A stretch of DNA of 64,000 nucleotides from Fremontodendron californicum (taxonomy: Eukaryota > Streptophyta > Magnoliopsida > Malvales > Malvaceae): contig JAULJL010000024.1 of the NCBI GenBank assembly GCA_030761205.1, positions 14,931,122-14,995,121 on the forward strand, written 5' to 3'. The notes under the pieces were generated by a model. The model saw only the letters and a list, made by a program, of their open reading frames with translations, was not told the origin of the DNA and made no database searches. Positions within the stretch are counted from its first letter, which is position 1; the number at the start of each line of letters is the position of its first letter. The translations under genes were made by a program, and so were the position numbers. Below are positions 1-11,639 of the stretch, in pieces.

Positions 1-323
1 ACATGTGGAGAATGTTTCCATGAAAATGAAACTAATGGTATTTGCCTTAAAATAGGATCTCAAAGCCAAATATTTTTCATTAATTCATGAAAAACTTCAT
101 AGAATAATATTTCTTAACATCGGGTTACATAGAACATCTGTCTACACTAGTCTTAAACTTCGAGAAATGCAACAACCACTGATCGTTCCTCTCAAAGCCT
201 TCTCCCCTTTTAACCAGTTACTTGCTCTACCGGCATTCTCGGACGATATCAGCAATGTCAACTTTCTTCGCTGGCAACTGCTGTTCTACAGCCGCATGGA
301 GTGACTCCTTTTCTTTACGTATC
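1..323 (-). pseudogene. ORF1 3' end and ORF1-gag spacer of old Ogre copy X
   Basis: This stretch is the downstream end, on the minus strand, of an Ogre-type ORF1 and the start of the spacer before gag. It resembles the matching part of copy E (about 57680-58180): both share a 'taacggtatttgcctta'-like spacer motif and the end of a coiled-coil ORF1. No open frame of useful length survives, and an internal segment seen in E is missing here. The sequence continues at 39399: Ogre-A inserted between the two halves, leaving AGGGA on both sides. Identity rests on comparison within the window. Confidence 0.7.
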
Positions 324-328
324 AGGGA
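324..328. repeat. Target site duplication AGGGA (left) of Ogre-A
   Basis: AGGGA directly precedes the TG that opens the left LTR; the same five bases directly follow the CA that closes the right LTR at 39399-39403. Five-base duplications are typical of Ty3/gypsy integrases. Confidence 0.88.
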
Positions 329-413
329 TGTCGCAACCTAAAAAATAACAAGTCTCATCGTAAGATTTTATTATTCGCTAAGCATGACATTAAAAAAACC
401 GAGGAAAAGTTGA

Positions 414-418
414 CTTAA
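414..418. repeat. Target site duplication CTTAA (left) of TR-1
   Basis: CTTAA lies next to the TG start of the TR-1 LTR and is repeated at 6415-6419. Joining across it restores the sequence seen uninterrupted in the other LTR near 34390 ('gacttaattcctc'). Confidence 0.9.
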
Positions 419-1892
419 TGATGCACCCAAAAGAGTGTATCTTATTTAACCTTGCACTTAAAAAGAATCAATTGTAGAGTATAGTGATTAGCAAGGGTCG
501 ATCCTCAGGGATTAGGTTTTAGTTTATAAGTTAATAATTTATCACTTAAAAACAAGTAAACAAAAGTAAAGGGGATTTTGAAATCAGATTTAAACTAAAG
601 TTAACAATAAGAATGAGAAAACAAGTAATTAAGAAGAATCAAATATGAAAAATATGGTTAAGGTTTCATTCTCCACCACTAGACATCATTAAGATTCAAT
701 TTCATATCTATCAACATTAATTAGCTATCATAGTTAACAACCGTAGATAACAACAAGCTCTGTTACCCCAATCTTTCCTTAGTTCGTCGTTAAATAGAAC
801 AAGCTCTCTATTTAATCTCTAGCTATCAAACAACCTAGAATAAGCTCTCTAAGTTCAATTTAATAGCAGCTTTATGATGAGAAAGATAGGTTGATCTAAG
901 CAACAAACACATAAGCTCGGATTGTTCAACTTAGGTTATGTTCCACTTTGCAATTATTAAAAACTTGACCATAATCATTAATCACAAATTGCCACTTATG
1001 AATAGGAAATCAAGACAATTACACGGATCAAGATTCCTAAACTAGCATTAGACAATTATCAAGATTTATCTAGTTGGCCACCTAAACAAATCAAAACATC
1101 ATCATGAACAATTTTAAAAGAAGAACATAAGCAACTTTGATAGAAAACAATGATAGATAGATTCTGAAAATTAATTACATAACATGTCTAGGGCTTTGAA
1201 ATCACCCTTAACCAAATAAAAGTTTAGCCTAACATAGGCATAGATAATATATACATAAAACTAAAAAGAAAAATAAAAGAATGGAGAAGAAGAAGAAGAA
1301 GAATAATGATCCTTGAGTCTCCTCAAAAGATGTCTAGTTTGTGGCTCAAAAGATGGTATTTATAGAGCTTTAAAACCCTGAGAATAAGTCCTTGCTGCAC
1401 AAGTAAGCCTGGAGGCAGAAAAATCACGTTTTTGCCTTTTCTTTTTTTTTTTTCAGATTTGCGATTAGGGTTTTTCTGGCTGCAGGGTTCTTTAGGGAGA
1501 TCTTCTAGCGCCATTTTGGATGCCCATTTCTTATCATATTTGGGCTCATAATATATCTTTGGAAATATAATCAAGTCAACTTCAAAAGTCAAGAAGGAAG
1601 TTTCTTCAAATATAGATTCTACCGTCATGTTTTCCTTACAACAAGCTCCGGAGGTCAAATCTGCCTGATTTCTTTTCAACCAGAAATTGATATTTTTGAC
1701 TCCCAAGTCTTCTTCCATCTTGTGATTATGATTTTGTAAGCTCTTTACCATCATTATTGAAATCTTTTGACTTCATTCTCCTTATTGTACCTAAAATTCA
1801 AAAACATATTATAAGTAAACAAGATAAAGATCGAAAACATAACAAAAACTAAAGGTAGAAAGGCATAAAATGTATATTTTATGAGCTTATCA
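419..1892 (-). repeat. 3' LTR of TR-1
   Basis: 1474 bp, bounded by TGATGCACCC and GAGCTTATCA. Near-identical by eye to 4951-6414; the visible differences are scattered substitutions and a longer AGA microsatellite (about 1282-1305). On the minus strand it holds an intact TATA-like box at 1356-1364. An apparent 143-codon open frame at 1323-1754 is simply LTR sequence, reproduced in shorter form in the other copy. Confidence 0.93.
1356..1364 (-). promoter_or_regulatory. TATA-like box in TR-1 3' LTR
   Basis: The minus strand reads TATAAATAC in a CT-rich setting, a good plant TATA box. The equivalent site in the 5' LTR (5880-5888) reads TAAAAATAC, so the copy that should drive the element is damaged. 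Functional role is inferred. Confidence 0.5.
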
Positions 1893-1907
1893 AATACCCC
1901 ACACTTA
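1893..1907 (-). other. Polypurine tract of TR-1
   Basis: On the minus strand TAAGTGTGGGGTATT abuts the 3' LTR. The motif AAGTGTGGGG next to the 3' LTR is characteristic of Athila-like elements and primes plus-strand DNA synthesis. Confidence 0.8.
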
Positions 1908-3619
1908 GCTTTTTGCTAGTCCTCGAGCAAAACAAAATAAAAATAAAATAAGAAAATCTAATCTAATCCACTTTCGTAGGAAATCACGGTGGCACTTAGC
2001 ATGTGACACAAGCCTTTAAACCCCTAGGTGTCCCTAGTGGACGAGTTTAGTCTCGTGAGGGTTTACTAGGACGATACCCACAAACATTGAAGACATAAGA
2101 AAAACTAAAACTAAAAATAATAATAATTATAATAATTATAACTAATCCTTCCAATATAAATTAGAGATAATCATTGGAAAAGTCTTATAAACTAATCAAT
2201 AGCTTAAAGAAATTCACAAAAAATCTTGCTTGAATGTAAATAGTTTGAGTTAAGCCAATATTAACTTAACATATTTCAATCAAAATAATGCATATTCAAA
2301 CATAATCTCAACTTCTCACATGGGATACTCTCCTGATTTTCACTCTTTAAAGTAGTGGTAAAGTGTTTACACTCAATCAATCTCATGAAAACACTTCTAC
2401 CATATGCTTGCTTGTCCACCTATTCTCCACTATTTAGATCATACAACTTCATAAATCAAGAGGTCTTTATTCAAGGTTGTAATGGGGCCAAAGGGTTATA
2501 ATGTGGTTAAAGAACAAAAGGATAAAGATATCACAAAGGTTCCAAAGAGTTCATAGAGTTTAGAGACATAATAAGATCATACAAATAAAACTTCTCAAAA
2601 CTCTTATAAAGCACATAATAACATAGGATAAATATTCATGTTGAGCCTTTGCTTCATTCTAACAAACTTTGTAACATCTTTTCTTTACTTTAACTAGAAG
2701 TTCAAGAGAAGATATATATTTTTTTTAATATGGGAATGTATTTGACAATGATCCCTTTCTTTTTCTCTTGACTTTTTCTTTTCTTTTCTTCCCCCACACT
2801 TATCTTTTGTTTCCAACCCAAACTTTCAACTAAAAATATCCCTTGTTTTTTGCAATATGTCTCAAAATATATAATCCATCTTTAGAACAAGGGTAAGGAT
2901 ATAAGTATATTTAGGCTAGGTGTAAGTTGTGGTTACCAATAAAATAGCATATTTAATGTAGGCTCAAATTGGCTCACTAGTGGGATGTTCTCTTGGAACA
3001 TTAGTAATGGATGGCTGTTTGGCTCTGTTATAATCCTAATGCCTCTATCATATTCATGTTATCACATGTATCAATATAGTCTCAAACGGTTTAAAGCAAG
3101 TTCTAGAGAATCATGTAATCATAAGAGCACTCAAGAAAGAAATTAGATTGATATGTATAATGCATCAATCATATAGGCTCAAAAACTCACAAGGATGATT
3201 ATACAAGTCAATATCAAGTCTAAACATGCTTCTTTCTCAATCAACATATCATATCAACATTGGCTCATAAAAATTAGAATCAAGCTTAATTCTCATGAAA
3301 ATCTTCTCACTAATAACCAGTTTAGACCTATGCAATTCATATCTCATCATTGTATTAAAAATGAACTAAAACACACTAAAATAGTAATAATAATAATAAT
3401 AATAAAGACTCATAAAAAAATAGTAGACAAAAATAAAAAAATCCTAAATCCTTCCCCCCACACTTAATTCTTACATTGTCCTCAATGTAATGCTATTAAC
3501 CCAAATGAAGGAATCATGTGTAAGAGAAAAGAACTAATAACATAAGAATAGAAATAACTAAGACTCAAAACAAAACAAATTCGTGCAACCTAAATAATCT
3601 TAAAATACTAAACAAATAA
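1908..3619 (-). other. 3' UTR module of TR-1, shared with AthLOG
   Basis: A non-coding stretch of about 1.7 kb, colinear with 21782-23490 in AthLOG at high identity by eye (blocks such as 1970-2060 with 21838-21930, and 2340-2480 with 22200-22340). It includes TC-rich and AT-rich runs, an (AAT)n run near 3380-3402, a second polypurine-like motif and a perfect hairpin at 3453-3492. The 90-codon frame at 3195-3467 on the other strand is AT-rich and has no family features; I do not call it a gene. Confidence 0.8.
3453..3492 (-). other. Internal polypurine-like motif plus perfect 8-bp hairpin
   Basis: On the plus strand CCCCCCACACTTAA is followed by TTACATTG-TCCT-CAATGTAA, an exact inverted repeat with a four-base loop. 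The same arrangement occurs at 23313-23352 in AthLOG. On the element strand the hairpin comes just before an AAGTGTGGGG motif, about 1.55 kb upstream of the true polypurine tract. Confidence 0.7.
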
Positions 3620-3773
3620 TTAACAAATAAACATAAAAATAAATAAAAACAATAAAAACAATAAAAATAATAAAAGGAAAAGGAAAAGAAAGCAAATCTG
3701 AGTATGGCAGGTTAGTAATTTCTTCATTAATTGGGCTGCCTTCCCAATTAGTACTTGAGTTAAGTTGTCCAAC

Positions 3774-4859
3774 CTAACCAACACCCCTTCTTGGCTTTTT
3801 AGGCTTGTTAGGCTCATACATGAAACTTCCCAAATTTATGCGTTTGAGAGGAAGCTTTCTTTGCACAATAGTGGATGCGTTCTCCATTACAAGTATTATT
3901 CCATCATCATTTGTGGTGCATATCTCATCGAGGAATGGAGCATATTTTGATACTTGTTGAATAGCATCCACAAACAAGTTGTTTAAGGTTTCCGACATGT
4001 GTTGTTCATGTTCTTCCTCCTTGAACTTTGCAAATCTACTAGGAAAAGGTGGAGAATAAACATTAGTAAAAAGTGGAACCTTAAACGTTACCTCAGGTGC
4101 CAAAGTACTCTCTTTCGGAATTGAAGCTTCATTATCTTCAATAGTTGAATCCATCTTTAGTTCTTTCTCATCCTCGGGTTCCCTTGGATTTTCTGATTCA
4201 TCCTCAAGTTGTGTGGCACTAACACTCTCCTTTGGATCAATCATCGATTGGGAAGGGAGTGCTTGAGATCTTTGTGCTACTAATTCCACCGTACTACTAG
4301 CCAATAGACTCATTTGCCTTTCCAAACTCTGGATACTTGCCTTTGTTTCCCTTGTTTCCTGTTGAAGTTGCAGAGTATTAATAACAATAAAATTGACAAG
4401 TTCTTCTAAAGAATTACCTGAGTTTTGAGGTGGTGGCTCAAAAAGATCTTGTTGTTGATCCCATGGTTGATTGAAGACAAAATGATTAGTGTAATTAGCA
4501 TAAGGATCTACTTCTTGATAATCTCCCGAGTAGCCATAATGAGTATGATTCCACCATCCCTCATTGTAAGTGTTTGGGAAAGCATCATATTGTTGTCCTT
4601 GGAACCCTTGATGGCTTTGGTATTCTCCCACATCATAGGCTGCTTCAAAATTATCTTTTTGGTAGTATAGGCACCAATTGGTTGGATGATCCATCATGAA
4701 GCACACTCCACACTGCCTTGATTGTTGAATCATACTTATGGCCACTTGTTGAACTATGGAGATGAGATTCTCTAGTTGGTTCTGAAGGTTCTGAAGTTTT
4801 GATGTAGCACTGCCATCTCTTCTTGCTTGAAATTTGAAAACTAAAACCTGTATGTACAA
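3774..4859 (-). CDS. Partial Gag polyprotein of TR-1 (Athila-like, zinc knuckle and C-terminal part)
   Basis: An open frame of 361 codons that starts about 70 bases after the primer site. Residues 50-63 form a CX2CX4HX4C zinc knuckle (C50, C53, H58, C63), the RNA-binding motif of retroelement Gag. Residues about 70-135 are rich in Tyr, Trp, Asn and Gln; about 150-190 look like a coiled coil; about 205-250 are acidic. The segment around 275-325 (PPFPSRFAKF ... QQVSKYAPFL) matches the conserved region just before the protease in Athila Gag, and has a counterpart in the AthLOG protein. The capsid domain is absent at the N-terminus and the frame ends before any protease. The frame is intact, so it may be translated, but the function of this Gag fragment is unknown. 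The first Met is the upstream-most and could be wrong. Confidence 0.75.
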   Translation of the reverse strand: MYIQVLVFKFQARRDGSATSKLQNLQNQLENLISIVQQVAISMIQQSRQCGVCFMMDHPTNWCLYYQKDNFEAAYDVGEYQSHQGFQGQQYDAFPNTYNEGWWNHTHYGYSGDYQEVDPYANYTNHFVFNQPWDQQQDLFEPPPQNSGNSLEELVNFIVINTLQLQQETRETKASIQSLERQMSLLASSTVELVAQRSQALPSQSMIDPKESVSATQLEDESENPREPEDEKELKMDSTIEDNEASIPKESTLAPEVTFKVPLFTNVYSPPFPSRFAKFKEEEHEQHMSETLNNLFVDAIQQVSKYAPFLDEICTTNDDGIILVMENASTIVQRKLPLKRINLGSFMYEPNKPKKPRRGVG

Positions 4860-4926
4860 GAAAAATAAAATAAATTACAACTGAAAATAAGAATAAACCA
4901 ATAAACTAATAAACTAAATAAAGCAA

Positions 4927-4944
4927 TCCCCGGCAACGACGCCA
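4927..4944 (-). other. Primer binding site of TR-1 (tRNA-Asp)
   Basis: On the minus strand, six bases after the 5' LTR, the sequence TGGCGTCGTTGCCGGGGA is complementary to the 3' end of plant tRNA-Asp, with one difference from the exact match found in AthLOG. Confidence 0.88.
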
Positions 4945-4950
4945 AAAACT

Positions 4951-6414
4951 TGATGCACCCAAAAAAGTGTATCTTATTTAACCTTGCACTTAAAAAGAAT
5001 CAATTGTAGAGTATAGTGATTAGCAAGCGTCGATCCTCAGGGATTGGGTTTTAGTTTATAAGTTAATAGTTTATCACTTAAAAACAAGTAAACAAAAGTA
5101 AAGGAGATTTTGAAATCAGATTTAAACTAAAGTTAACAATAAGAATGAGAAAACAAGTAATTAAGAAGAATCAAATATGAAAAATATGGTTAAGGTTTCA
5201 TTCTCCACCACTAGACAACATTAAGAATCAATTTCATATCTATCAACATTAATTAGCTATCAAAGTTAACAACCGTAGATAACAACAAGCTCTGTTACCC
5301 CAATCTTTCCTTAGTTCGTCGTTAAATAGAACAAGCTCTCTATTTAATCTCTAGCTATCAAACAACCTAGAATAAGCTCTCTAAGTTCAATTTAATAGCA
5401 GCTTTATGATGAGAAAGATAGGTTGATCTAAGCAACAAACACATAAGCTCGGATTGTTCAACTTAGGTTATGTTCCACTTTGCACTTGAAAACTTGACCA
5501 TAATCATTAATCACAAATTGCCACTTATGAATAGGAAATCAAGACAATTACACGGATCAAGATTCCTAAACTAGCATTAGACAATTATCAAGATTTATCT
5601 AGTTGGCCACCTAAACAAATCAAAACATCATCATGAACAATTTTAATAGAAGAACATAAGCAACTTTGATAGAAAACAATGATAGATAGATTCTGAAAAT
5701 TAATTACATAACATGTCTAGGGCTTTGAAATCACCCTTAACCAAATAAAAGTTTAGCCTAACATAGGCATAGATAATATATACATAAAACTAAAAAGAAA
5801 AAATAAAAGAATGGAGAAGAAGAAGAATAATGATCCTTGAGTCTCCTCAAAAGATGTCTAGTTTGTGGCTCAAAAGATGGTATTTTTAGAGCTTTAAAAC
5901 TCTGAGAATAATTCCTTGCCTCACAAGTAAGCCTGGAGGCAGAAAAATCACGTTTTTGCCTTTTTTTTTTTTTTCAGATTTGCGATTAGGGTTTTTCTGG
6001 CCGTAGGGTTCTTTAGGGAGATCTTCTAGCGCCATTTTGGATGCCCATTTCTTATCCGATTTGGGCTCATAATATATCGTTGGAAAGATAATCAAGTCAA
6101 CTTCAAAAGTCAAGAAAAAAGTTTCTTCCAATAAATAATATAACGTCATGTTTTCCTTGCAACAAGCTCTGGAGGTCAAATCTGCCTGCTTTCTTTTCAA
6201 CCAAAAATTGATATTTTTGACTCCCAAGTCTTCTTCCATCTTGTGATTATGATTTTTGTAAGCTCTTTACCATCATTGTTGAAATCTTTTGACTTCATTC
6301 TCCTTATTGTACCTAAAATTCAAAAACATATTATAAGTAAACAAGATAAAGATCGAAAACATAACAAAAACTAAAGGTAGAAAGGCATAAAATGTATATT
6401 TTATGAGCTTATCA
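4951..6414 (-). repeat. 5' LTR of TR-1
   Basis: 1464 bp, same ends as the 3' LTR. The minus-strand TATA-like site at 5880-5888 carries a substitution relative to the other copy, and the AGA microsatellite (about 5813-5826) is shorter. A 117-codon frame at 5886-6239 is LTR sequence only. Confidence 0.93.
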
Positions 6415-6419
6415 CTTAA
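6415..6419. repeat. Target site duplication CTTAA (right) of TR-1
   Basis: Exact copy of 414-418, directly after the terminal CA of TR-1. Confidence 0.9.
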
Positions 6420-7089
6420 TTCCTCTAGAAAAAAGAAGGTTTTGAAAATAACCTTGAAAAAGACATGGAGTCGCCACCAATCTTTTTTGTCTAGGTGTGA
6501 TCGGCCACCTATTAAAACCGGTTTTATACAACATTTTAAAATTAATTAAAACATCTTTTTTAAAACCAATTTCAAGTCTGCGTTTTAAGCCAGAGAAATC
6601 AAAGAAGCGGGTTCGGGACTAGGTTACGTGTGGGGAAGGATTAGCACCCCCACAACGCCCATATAAAGTGGTACATTATTAATCGTGTGCTATCTCAAGT
6701 CTCGGTAAAAAGTTGATTTTTAATTTGGTATTTCAAGTTAATTCCCAATTTAAAGAACAATAATTCCATTTTTTAATTGAAAATGATCCGAAATTTATTA
6801 ATTCAAAATTTTCCTATATTTCCCAACAAGCGTGGCAAATTATAGAAATTTTTATTATTTTGGAAAATTTTCCGAACCATTCTCGTTTTAAAGAAGATAA
6901 TCCATTATTAATGATAATTGATGATATCCTCCCCAGCAAACCCGGCAGAGAACACATGAATTATTTTAACTCGAGAATATCTTTATTTTATTGAAAATCA
7001 TTACCTTTTTCAAAACATTTAAAAAATATATGAATATGTGTGACATAAATAAAATGACATAGCAAAGTCTAAATAATATAATGCAACCT

Positions 7090-7510
7090 AAATGGTATGA
7101 TATATTTTAAATGTCTTAGCATATTCTAAATGAAATGAAATATCCTAAGTCATATGATATATTCTAAATGAAATGAAATGACCTAGGTAACATGATATAT
7201 TCTATATGAAGTGTAATATCCTAAGTCATATGATATATTCTAAATGAAATAAAATATCCTAAGTGACATAATATATTCTAAATGAAATGAAATGACCTAG
7301 GTAACATAATATATTCTACATGAAATGAAATGACCTAGATAACATAATATGTTCTATATGAAATGAAATACCCTAAGTCATATGATATATTCTAAATGAA
7401 ATAAAATATCCTAAGTGACATAATATATTTTAAATGAAATGAAATGACCTAGGTAACATAATATATTCTATATGAAATGAAATATCCTAAGTCACATGAT
7501 ATATTCTAAA
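7090..7510 (-). repeat. 38-bp tandem array inside the Ogre-A 3' LTR
   Basis: About eleven units of roughly 38 bp containing GATATATTCTAAATGAAATG and alternating CCTAAGTCATAT or CCTAGGTAACAT. The same array is in the 5' LTR (about 35080-35570) and, inverted, in LTR C (about 47340-47600); a diverged GACATGGCA version lies in LTR E. Confidence 0.85.
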
Positions 7511-10059
7511 TGGAATAAAATGATTTAAATGACATGGCAAATATAAATGATATGGCATATAATCTAAATGATATGAAATGACATGAAACATAAAATAATG
7601 CTGACGTATAATATGCATGAAAATAAAAATAAAAATAATAATGCATGAACATAGTATATGCTAAATAATATGACAAAAATAACTAAATAAAAAGCATAGG
7701 GTATCATGAAATATTCAAAACCATATAACAATTAATATAATATCAGAAATTTAAATCAAAGATAATAACACCATCATGAAAATTAACATAGCAAAAATCA
7801 CATATTATATAGTATGCATGAATATGGAAAATGCAATGCATGAGAATGTATTTTTTCCTTTAATTAAGAAAATCCGTATATCTAAAAAGATATCCGGCTA
7901 CCTTAGGAAAATATATCAAATTAAATATTATAAAACCAAAGTACTTTGTGATTGTTGGAAAACAATTTTGAAAAGCTTAGATTAAAAATAAAAAACTTAG
8001 CTAAACCCTTTTTAAATGGCTCTAATTTTCTAATTTTAAAATCCCGGACTTGACCACCCTTAACCCGAGATTTAAAAAATCATTTTTAGAGTTTAAAAAG
8101 GCTTAGAAACTATCCTAAGTCAGTAGCTAAACTTCCTAATTAGCCACCTCTAAGTAACTTAACCAAAACAAAAAAATGATTTTCCTTCAAATTCAATTCT
8201 ACCTCTATTATCCAGTTTTAAAGCACGATGTTTTACCCTATTTTTAAAAATTCAAAAAAATCTAAAAAACCTACTGGAGGCTCAGGAAAGGTAAAACTAC
8301 ACGGGAAAAAATTGTCTTAATTTTTTATTAAAGATGACTGCCCAGAAAAATCGGGAAAGTACGAGTATTGGGTGAAAAAAACTGTTTTGCCAAAACATAT
8401 TTTTTTGCCTTTGATAAAATCATTTAAAAATCAAAGTAAAAATGTTAGAGACTCTCCTAAAGACTCACAAACAGTAGCTAACACTTTGGAAAAGGTATAA
8501 AAAAATTGGCTAAGTAAAAAAAAATGAGAAAGGTAGAATAATCAATTTGACAACTCTTTAATTTTCCACAGGTATGCTCAAAATAAGCATGACTTTGAAC
8601 CATTGATTGGTCTAAGTCATAAATCATGTGGCAATGACATGAAATGCATGAAAATAAAGCAAATATGATGCATGAAATGCATGATTTAAAACCTAAATGA
8701 CATGAAAAATGCATGGCATCAATAAAATGACCTAGACCTAAATGAACTTGCATGGCATTTAATGCAACCTAGGTCTAAAATGCATGAATATGCATGGCAA
8801 AGCAAGCCAAACCTAAATCTAAAGAATGCATGGCAATAAAACAAATATATAGCATGCTTAAACAAAATACACAACCAAATATCATGAAAATGCAAACCTA
8901 TCAACTAGCATGATGAAAATGCACATACAAAGCATACAACATGAGGGGTGGCCGAATGGTCCTATACTTTAAAAATGAGAATGGCATTTTCACAAACACA
9001 TGATATACTAACATGCAAGATTAAAGAATAATACTCAAATCATGCAAATGTAAAGTAAATGTATGAAAACCAATAGGCATTTTCACAGAAACATGGATTA
9101 ACAAAATGTAGAACATAAACAAACTTAAACATTTTGAAAACATAAAATCAAAAATGCAAGATAAGTAAAATAAACATGATAACAAGATAATAGCTCAAAA
9201 AAGGAAACAAGCAAGCAACCAAATCAAAACAAGCTTCATGTTTATGTATTTGAAGAAGATTTAAAGCATCAAAACTTGTTAAATATCATGAATAACATGA
9301 AATAAAAATGCAAACAACAACTATATCGAAACAATAGCCATTCGGCCAATCCAAAAAACAAAAGAAAAGAAATTTCTCAAAGCTTTGTCCAAGAAAGTAT
9401 AAAGAAGAACTTAAAGGAGAAACTTAAAAACACTTATTTTAAAGAAGAAAATCAAAAGAAACTCACCAAGCAATCAAAATAGCAAATCAAGAATAGAAAA
9501 TCAAGGAAAGTGCAAGAGTATGGTGCTTAAAGCAACCTCTAGAAGCTATATTGCAAGCTTTCCCTCTTCTAACTTTCTTTTCTTTTCTAAATTTTTCTTT
9601 TTCCCTTTGATTAAATTGAGAGAGAATCAGCCAAACAAGAGTGTGAATAGCTGAAAATGAAAGAGAGACCCCCTTCCCTTGTAGTGGCCGAATGGCCTTC
9701 TAGATGGCTAGGATGTTGTCATTTTTTTTTTCCAACCAATTTTGATCCAAAGGCTATTAATCCAAGATGCTTAAAATGTGAAATTATCACCCTTAGATTA
9801 GGTAATCAGCTATCCACAATTACGGCTGTTCAAGAATCTTAAGCCATTATGTTGACATTCTCCCTCTTCATGCATTGGTCCATGTGGCTAATTACAAAAT
9901 GTTGATAAAAAAATAACTACCTTCCTCTTCATTGTTGGTCTTTTGATAAAAAATCAGAAAATATCTGCCCACCATTGGGCCTCGGCCGGCTGACCCCTCA
10001 TCTTCTAGCCCATGCTTCAATTTTTTTAAAAAGCAAGAAAAGCCATTTTCGATTTCTTA

Positions 10060-10700
10060 GGTAAAATGACCTTTTTGCCTCCCGAACGTAAATAAATAGC
10101 AAACGGACTCCAAATTCAAATTTTATTTTTTCAATACTTCCAAAATAATAAAAAATTAAATTCTGGAGGTTTTCAAAATTTTTGAGCACATTTGCTATTT
10201 ATTTGGATTTTTTTTCCAAAATTGCCCTTTTGTGCTCCCAAACTTTACCATTTTTTAAACGAGCTCCAAATCCAGATTTTTCTTCACCAATCTCTTCCAA
10301 ATAATTTAAAAGTATGATCTGGAAGTGTTCATAATTTTTGGAACTCATTTGGTATTTTTTCGGGATTTATCTGCTTGAATTACTACATAGTAGGCCCGGG
10401 ATTTAGCATTTTTGCAAACGAACTCCGAATCTGGATTTTATTTAGCCAATATCTTCTAAATAATTTAAGAATGAGATCTGCAAATTTTTAGAATTTTTGG
10501 AGTTCATTTGCTATTTTTTCGGGATTTATCTTCTTGAATTTCTGCATGAGGGACCCGGGATTTAGCCATTTTGCAAATGAACTCCGAATCTGGATTTTCT
10601 TTCGCCAATCTCTTTGAAAAGATTTAAGAATGAGATCTGCAAATTTTCAAAAATTTTGGAGTTCATTTTCTATTTTCCCCAAGTTTTCCAATTTTGCCCT
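10060..10700 (-). repeat. 158-bp tandem units inside the Ogre-A 3' LTR
   Basis: About four units with a period close to 158 bp, each with 'agttcatttgctatttt', 'gaactccgaatctgg' and 'ccaatctcttc'. Equivalent units occur at about 38120-38740 in the 5' LTR, 45480-45650 in LTR C and 53440-53860 in LTR D. Copy number differs and helps explain LTR length differences. Confidence 0.75.
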
Positions 10701-11351
10701 TTTGCCTCCGAAACCCGGTTTTGTTCAAAACAAGTCCGATTTTCAGATTTTCTTCAAACTGAGCCTTGGGCTATCCTTGTTTAATTACTCCTCATCCATT
10801 AGGGGTTTTAGTCTTATCGAATCGGGCCATTTCTATAATTGTTCCAAATTTCACCGAAATCCACCAAAAACCCTAATTCTCGGTTTTTCTCCGGATTGAC
10901 TTTTCTTTCAGTTTTTCTTCCAAGTAGCTTCTCCATTACCCGTAGTCAGTGCTTATCTTTCATTTGGAACCATCAATTTTGACCAATTTGATTGTTTAAG
11001 CACTTTTCCCTAAATTTCCCAGACTAGGGTTTCCTTTCTATTGAATCTCCGTAAACCAACTTCCGAACTCCATACCTTTCAATGTAGACCTTGGATTATC
11101 AAAATTCTTTCGCCATTTTTCAATTGAACTTCAAATCTTGATTTTAAAAGTGGGTTGACTTTTCAGTAGTTGACTTTTTAGGGTTTACTTTTCGAGGTTG
11201 ACTTTTAAAAGTTTGACTTTTTATGCTCGTCTTCTTAGACTAAGTCTCGGAGTACCACCTGCAGGACGAGAAAAGTCTTTACATTCTAAAACATCAATTT
11301 AGGAAGAAAACATACCTGTTTTAGTAGTCTAGAAAAAATTAGGTGTCTACA

Positions 11352-11366
11352 GCTGCCCCTCTTTGG
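11352..11366 (-). other. Polypurine tract of Ogre-A
   Basis: The minus strand reads CCAAAGAGGGGCAGC directly before the 3' LTR. The same motif precedes LTR C (44846-44859) and LTR D (52596-52609), which fixes the orientation of all three copies. Confidence 0.82.
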
Positions 11367-11639
11367 CTATTGCTGAGAATCAGGAATCAGGCAAAGATAA
11401 ACAAACACTAATTTTGTCTGGTTAGTGAAATCACATGTGAAGAGAAGGAAAAAAGGGGTTTCATTTTTTCAAATTTTTTTTTTTGTTGAAAAATGTTGTA
11501 AATAGAAGATATTGTCCTTAAATTGAATTCCCTACCTAATCAAGGCTCGACCCGTCTTAAGGAAACGAGTTCGATTTGCAAGAGAAGAAAATACCTCGAT
11601 GCTGGTCTCGGGGGCTTAACCTGTGTTGTGCTAAGCTGT

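Larger units (their letters stand above)
419..6414 (-). mobile_element. TR-1: small non-autonomous Athila-like LTR element
   Basis: A 5996-bp element on the minus strand, inserted in the Ogre-A 3' LTR with a perfect CTTAA duplication. Its LTRs (419-1892 and 4951-6414) begin TGATGCACCC and end GAGCTTATCA. The primer site matches tRNA-Asp and the polypurine tract reads TAAGTGTGGGGTATT, both typical of the Athila lineage. The internal region holds only one coding segment, a C-terminal Gag fragment (3774-4859). No capsid, protease, RT, RNase H or integrase is visible, so it must have moved with proteins from another element. This is the plan of the terminal-repeat elements with a gag domain described in plants (TR-GAG). 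Its 3' UTR is shared with AthLOG although the LTRs differ. Confidence 0.88.
329..11351 (-). repeat. 3' LTR of Ogre-A, interrupted by TR-1
   Basis: Read on the plus strand the LTR begins TGTCGCAACC and ends GGTGTCTACA. After removing TR-1 (419-6414) and one TSD copy it is about 5.0 kb, matching the 5.1-kb LTR at 34302-39398. It holds the conserved 'gagtcgccaccaatc' block (about 6470), a 38-bp tandem array (7090-7510), a stretch rich in GCATG (8560-8930) and about four copies of a 158-bp unit (10060-10700). No real coding region was found in it; short open frames at 7776-7985 and 8478-8904 are low-complexity and are not conserved as frames. Confidence 0.9.

Noticed and set aside
1323..1754. 143-codon open frame on the minus strand
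   Set aside because: Lies wholly in the TR-1 LTR; the other LTR has only a shortened version and the peptide has no family features.
7090..7510. Regular short repeats considered as a CRISPR-like array
   Set aside because: Units are contiguous with no unique spacers, inside a plant LTR; they are ordinary tandem repeats.
8478..8904. Minus-strand frames encoding Cys/His-rich peptides
   Set aside because: They translate the GCATG-rich part of the Ogre LTR; the same frames recur in the other LTR (36570-36963) only because the DNA repeats, and copy C does not keep them open.
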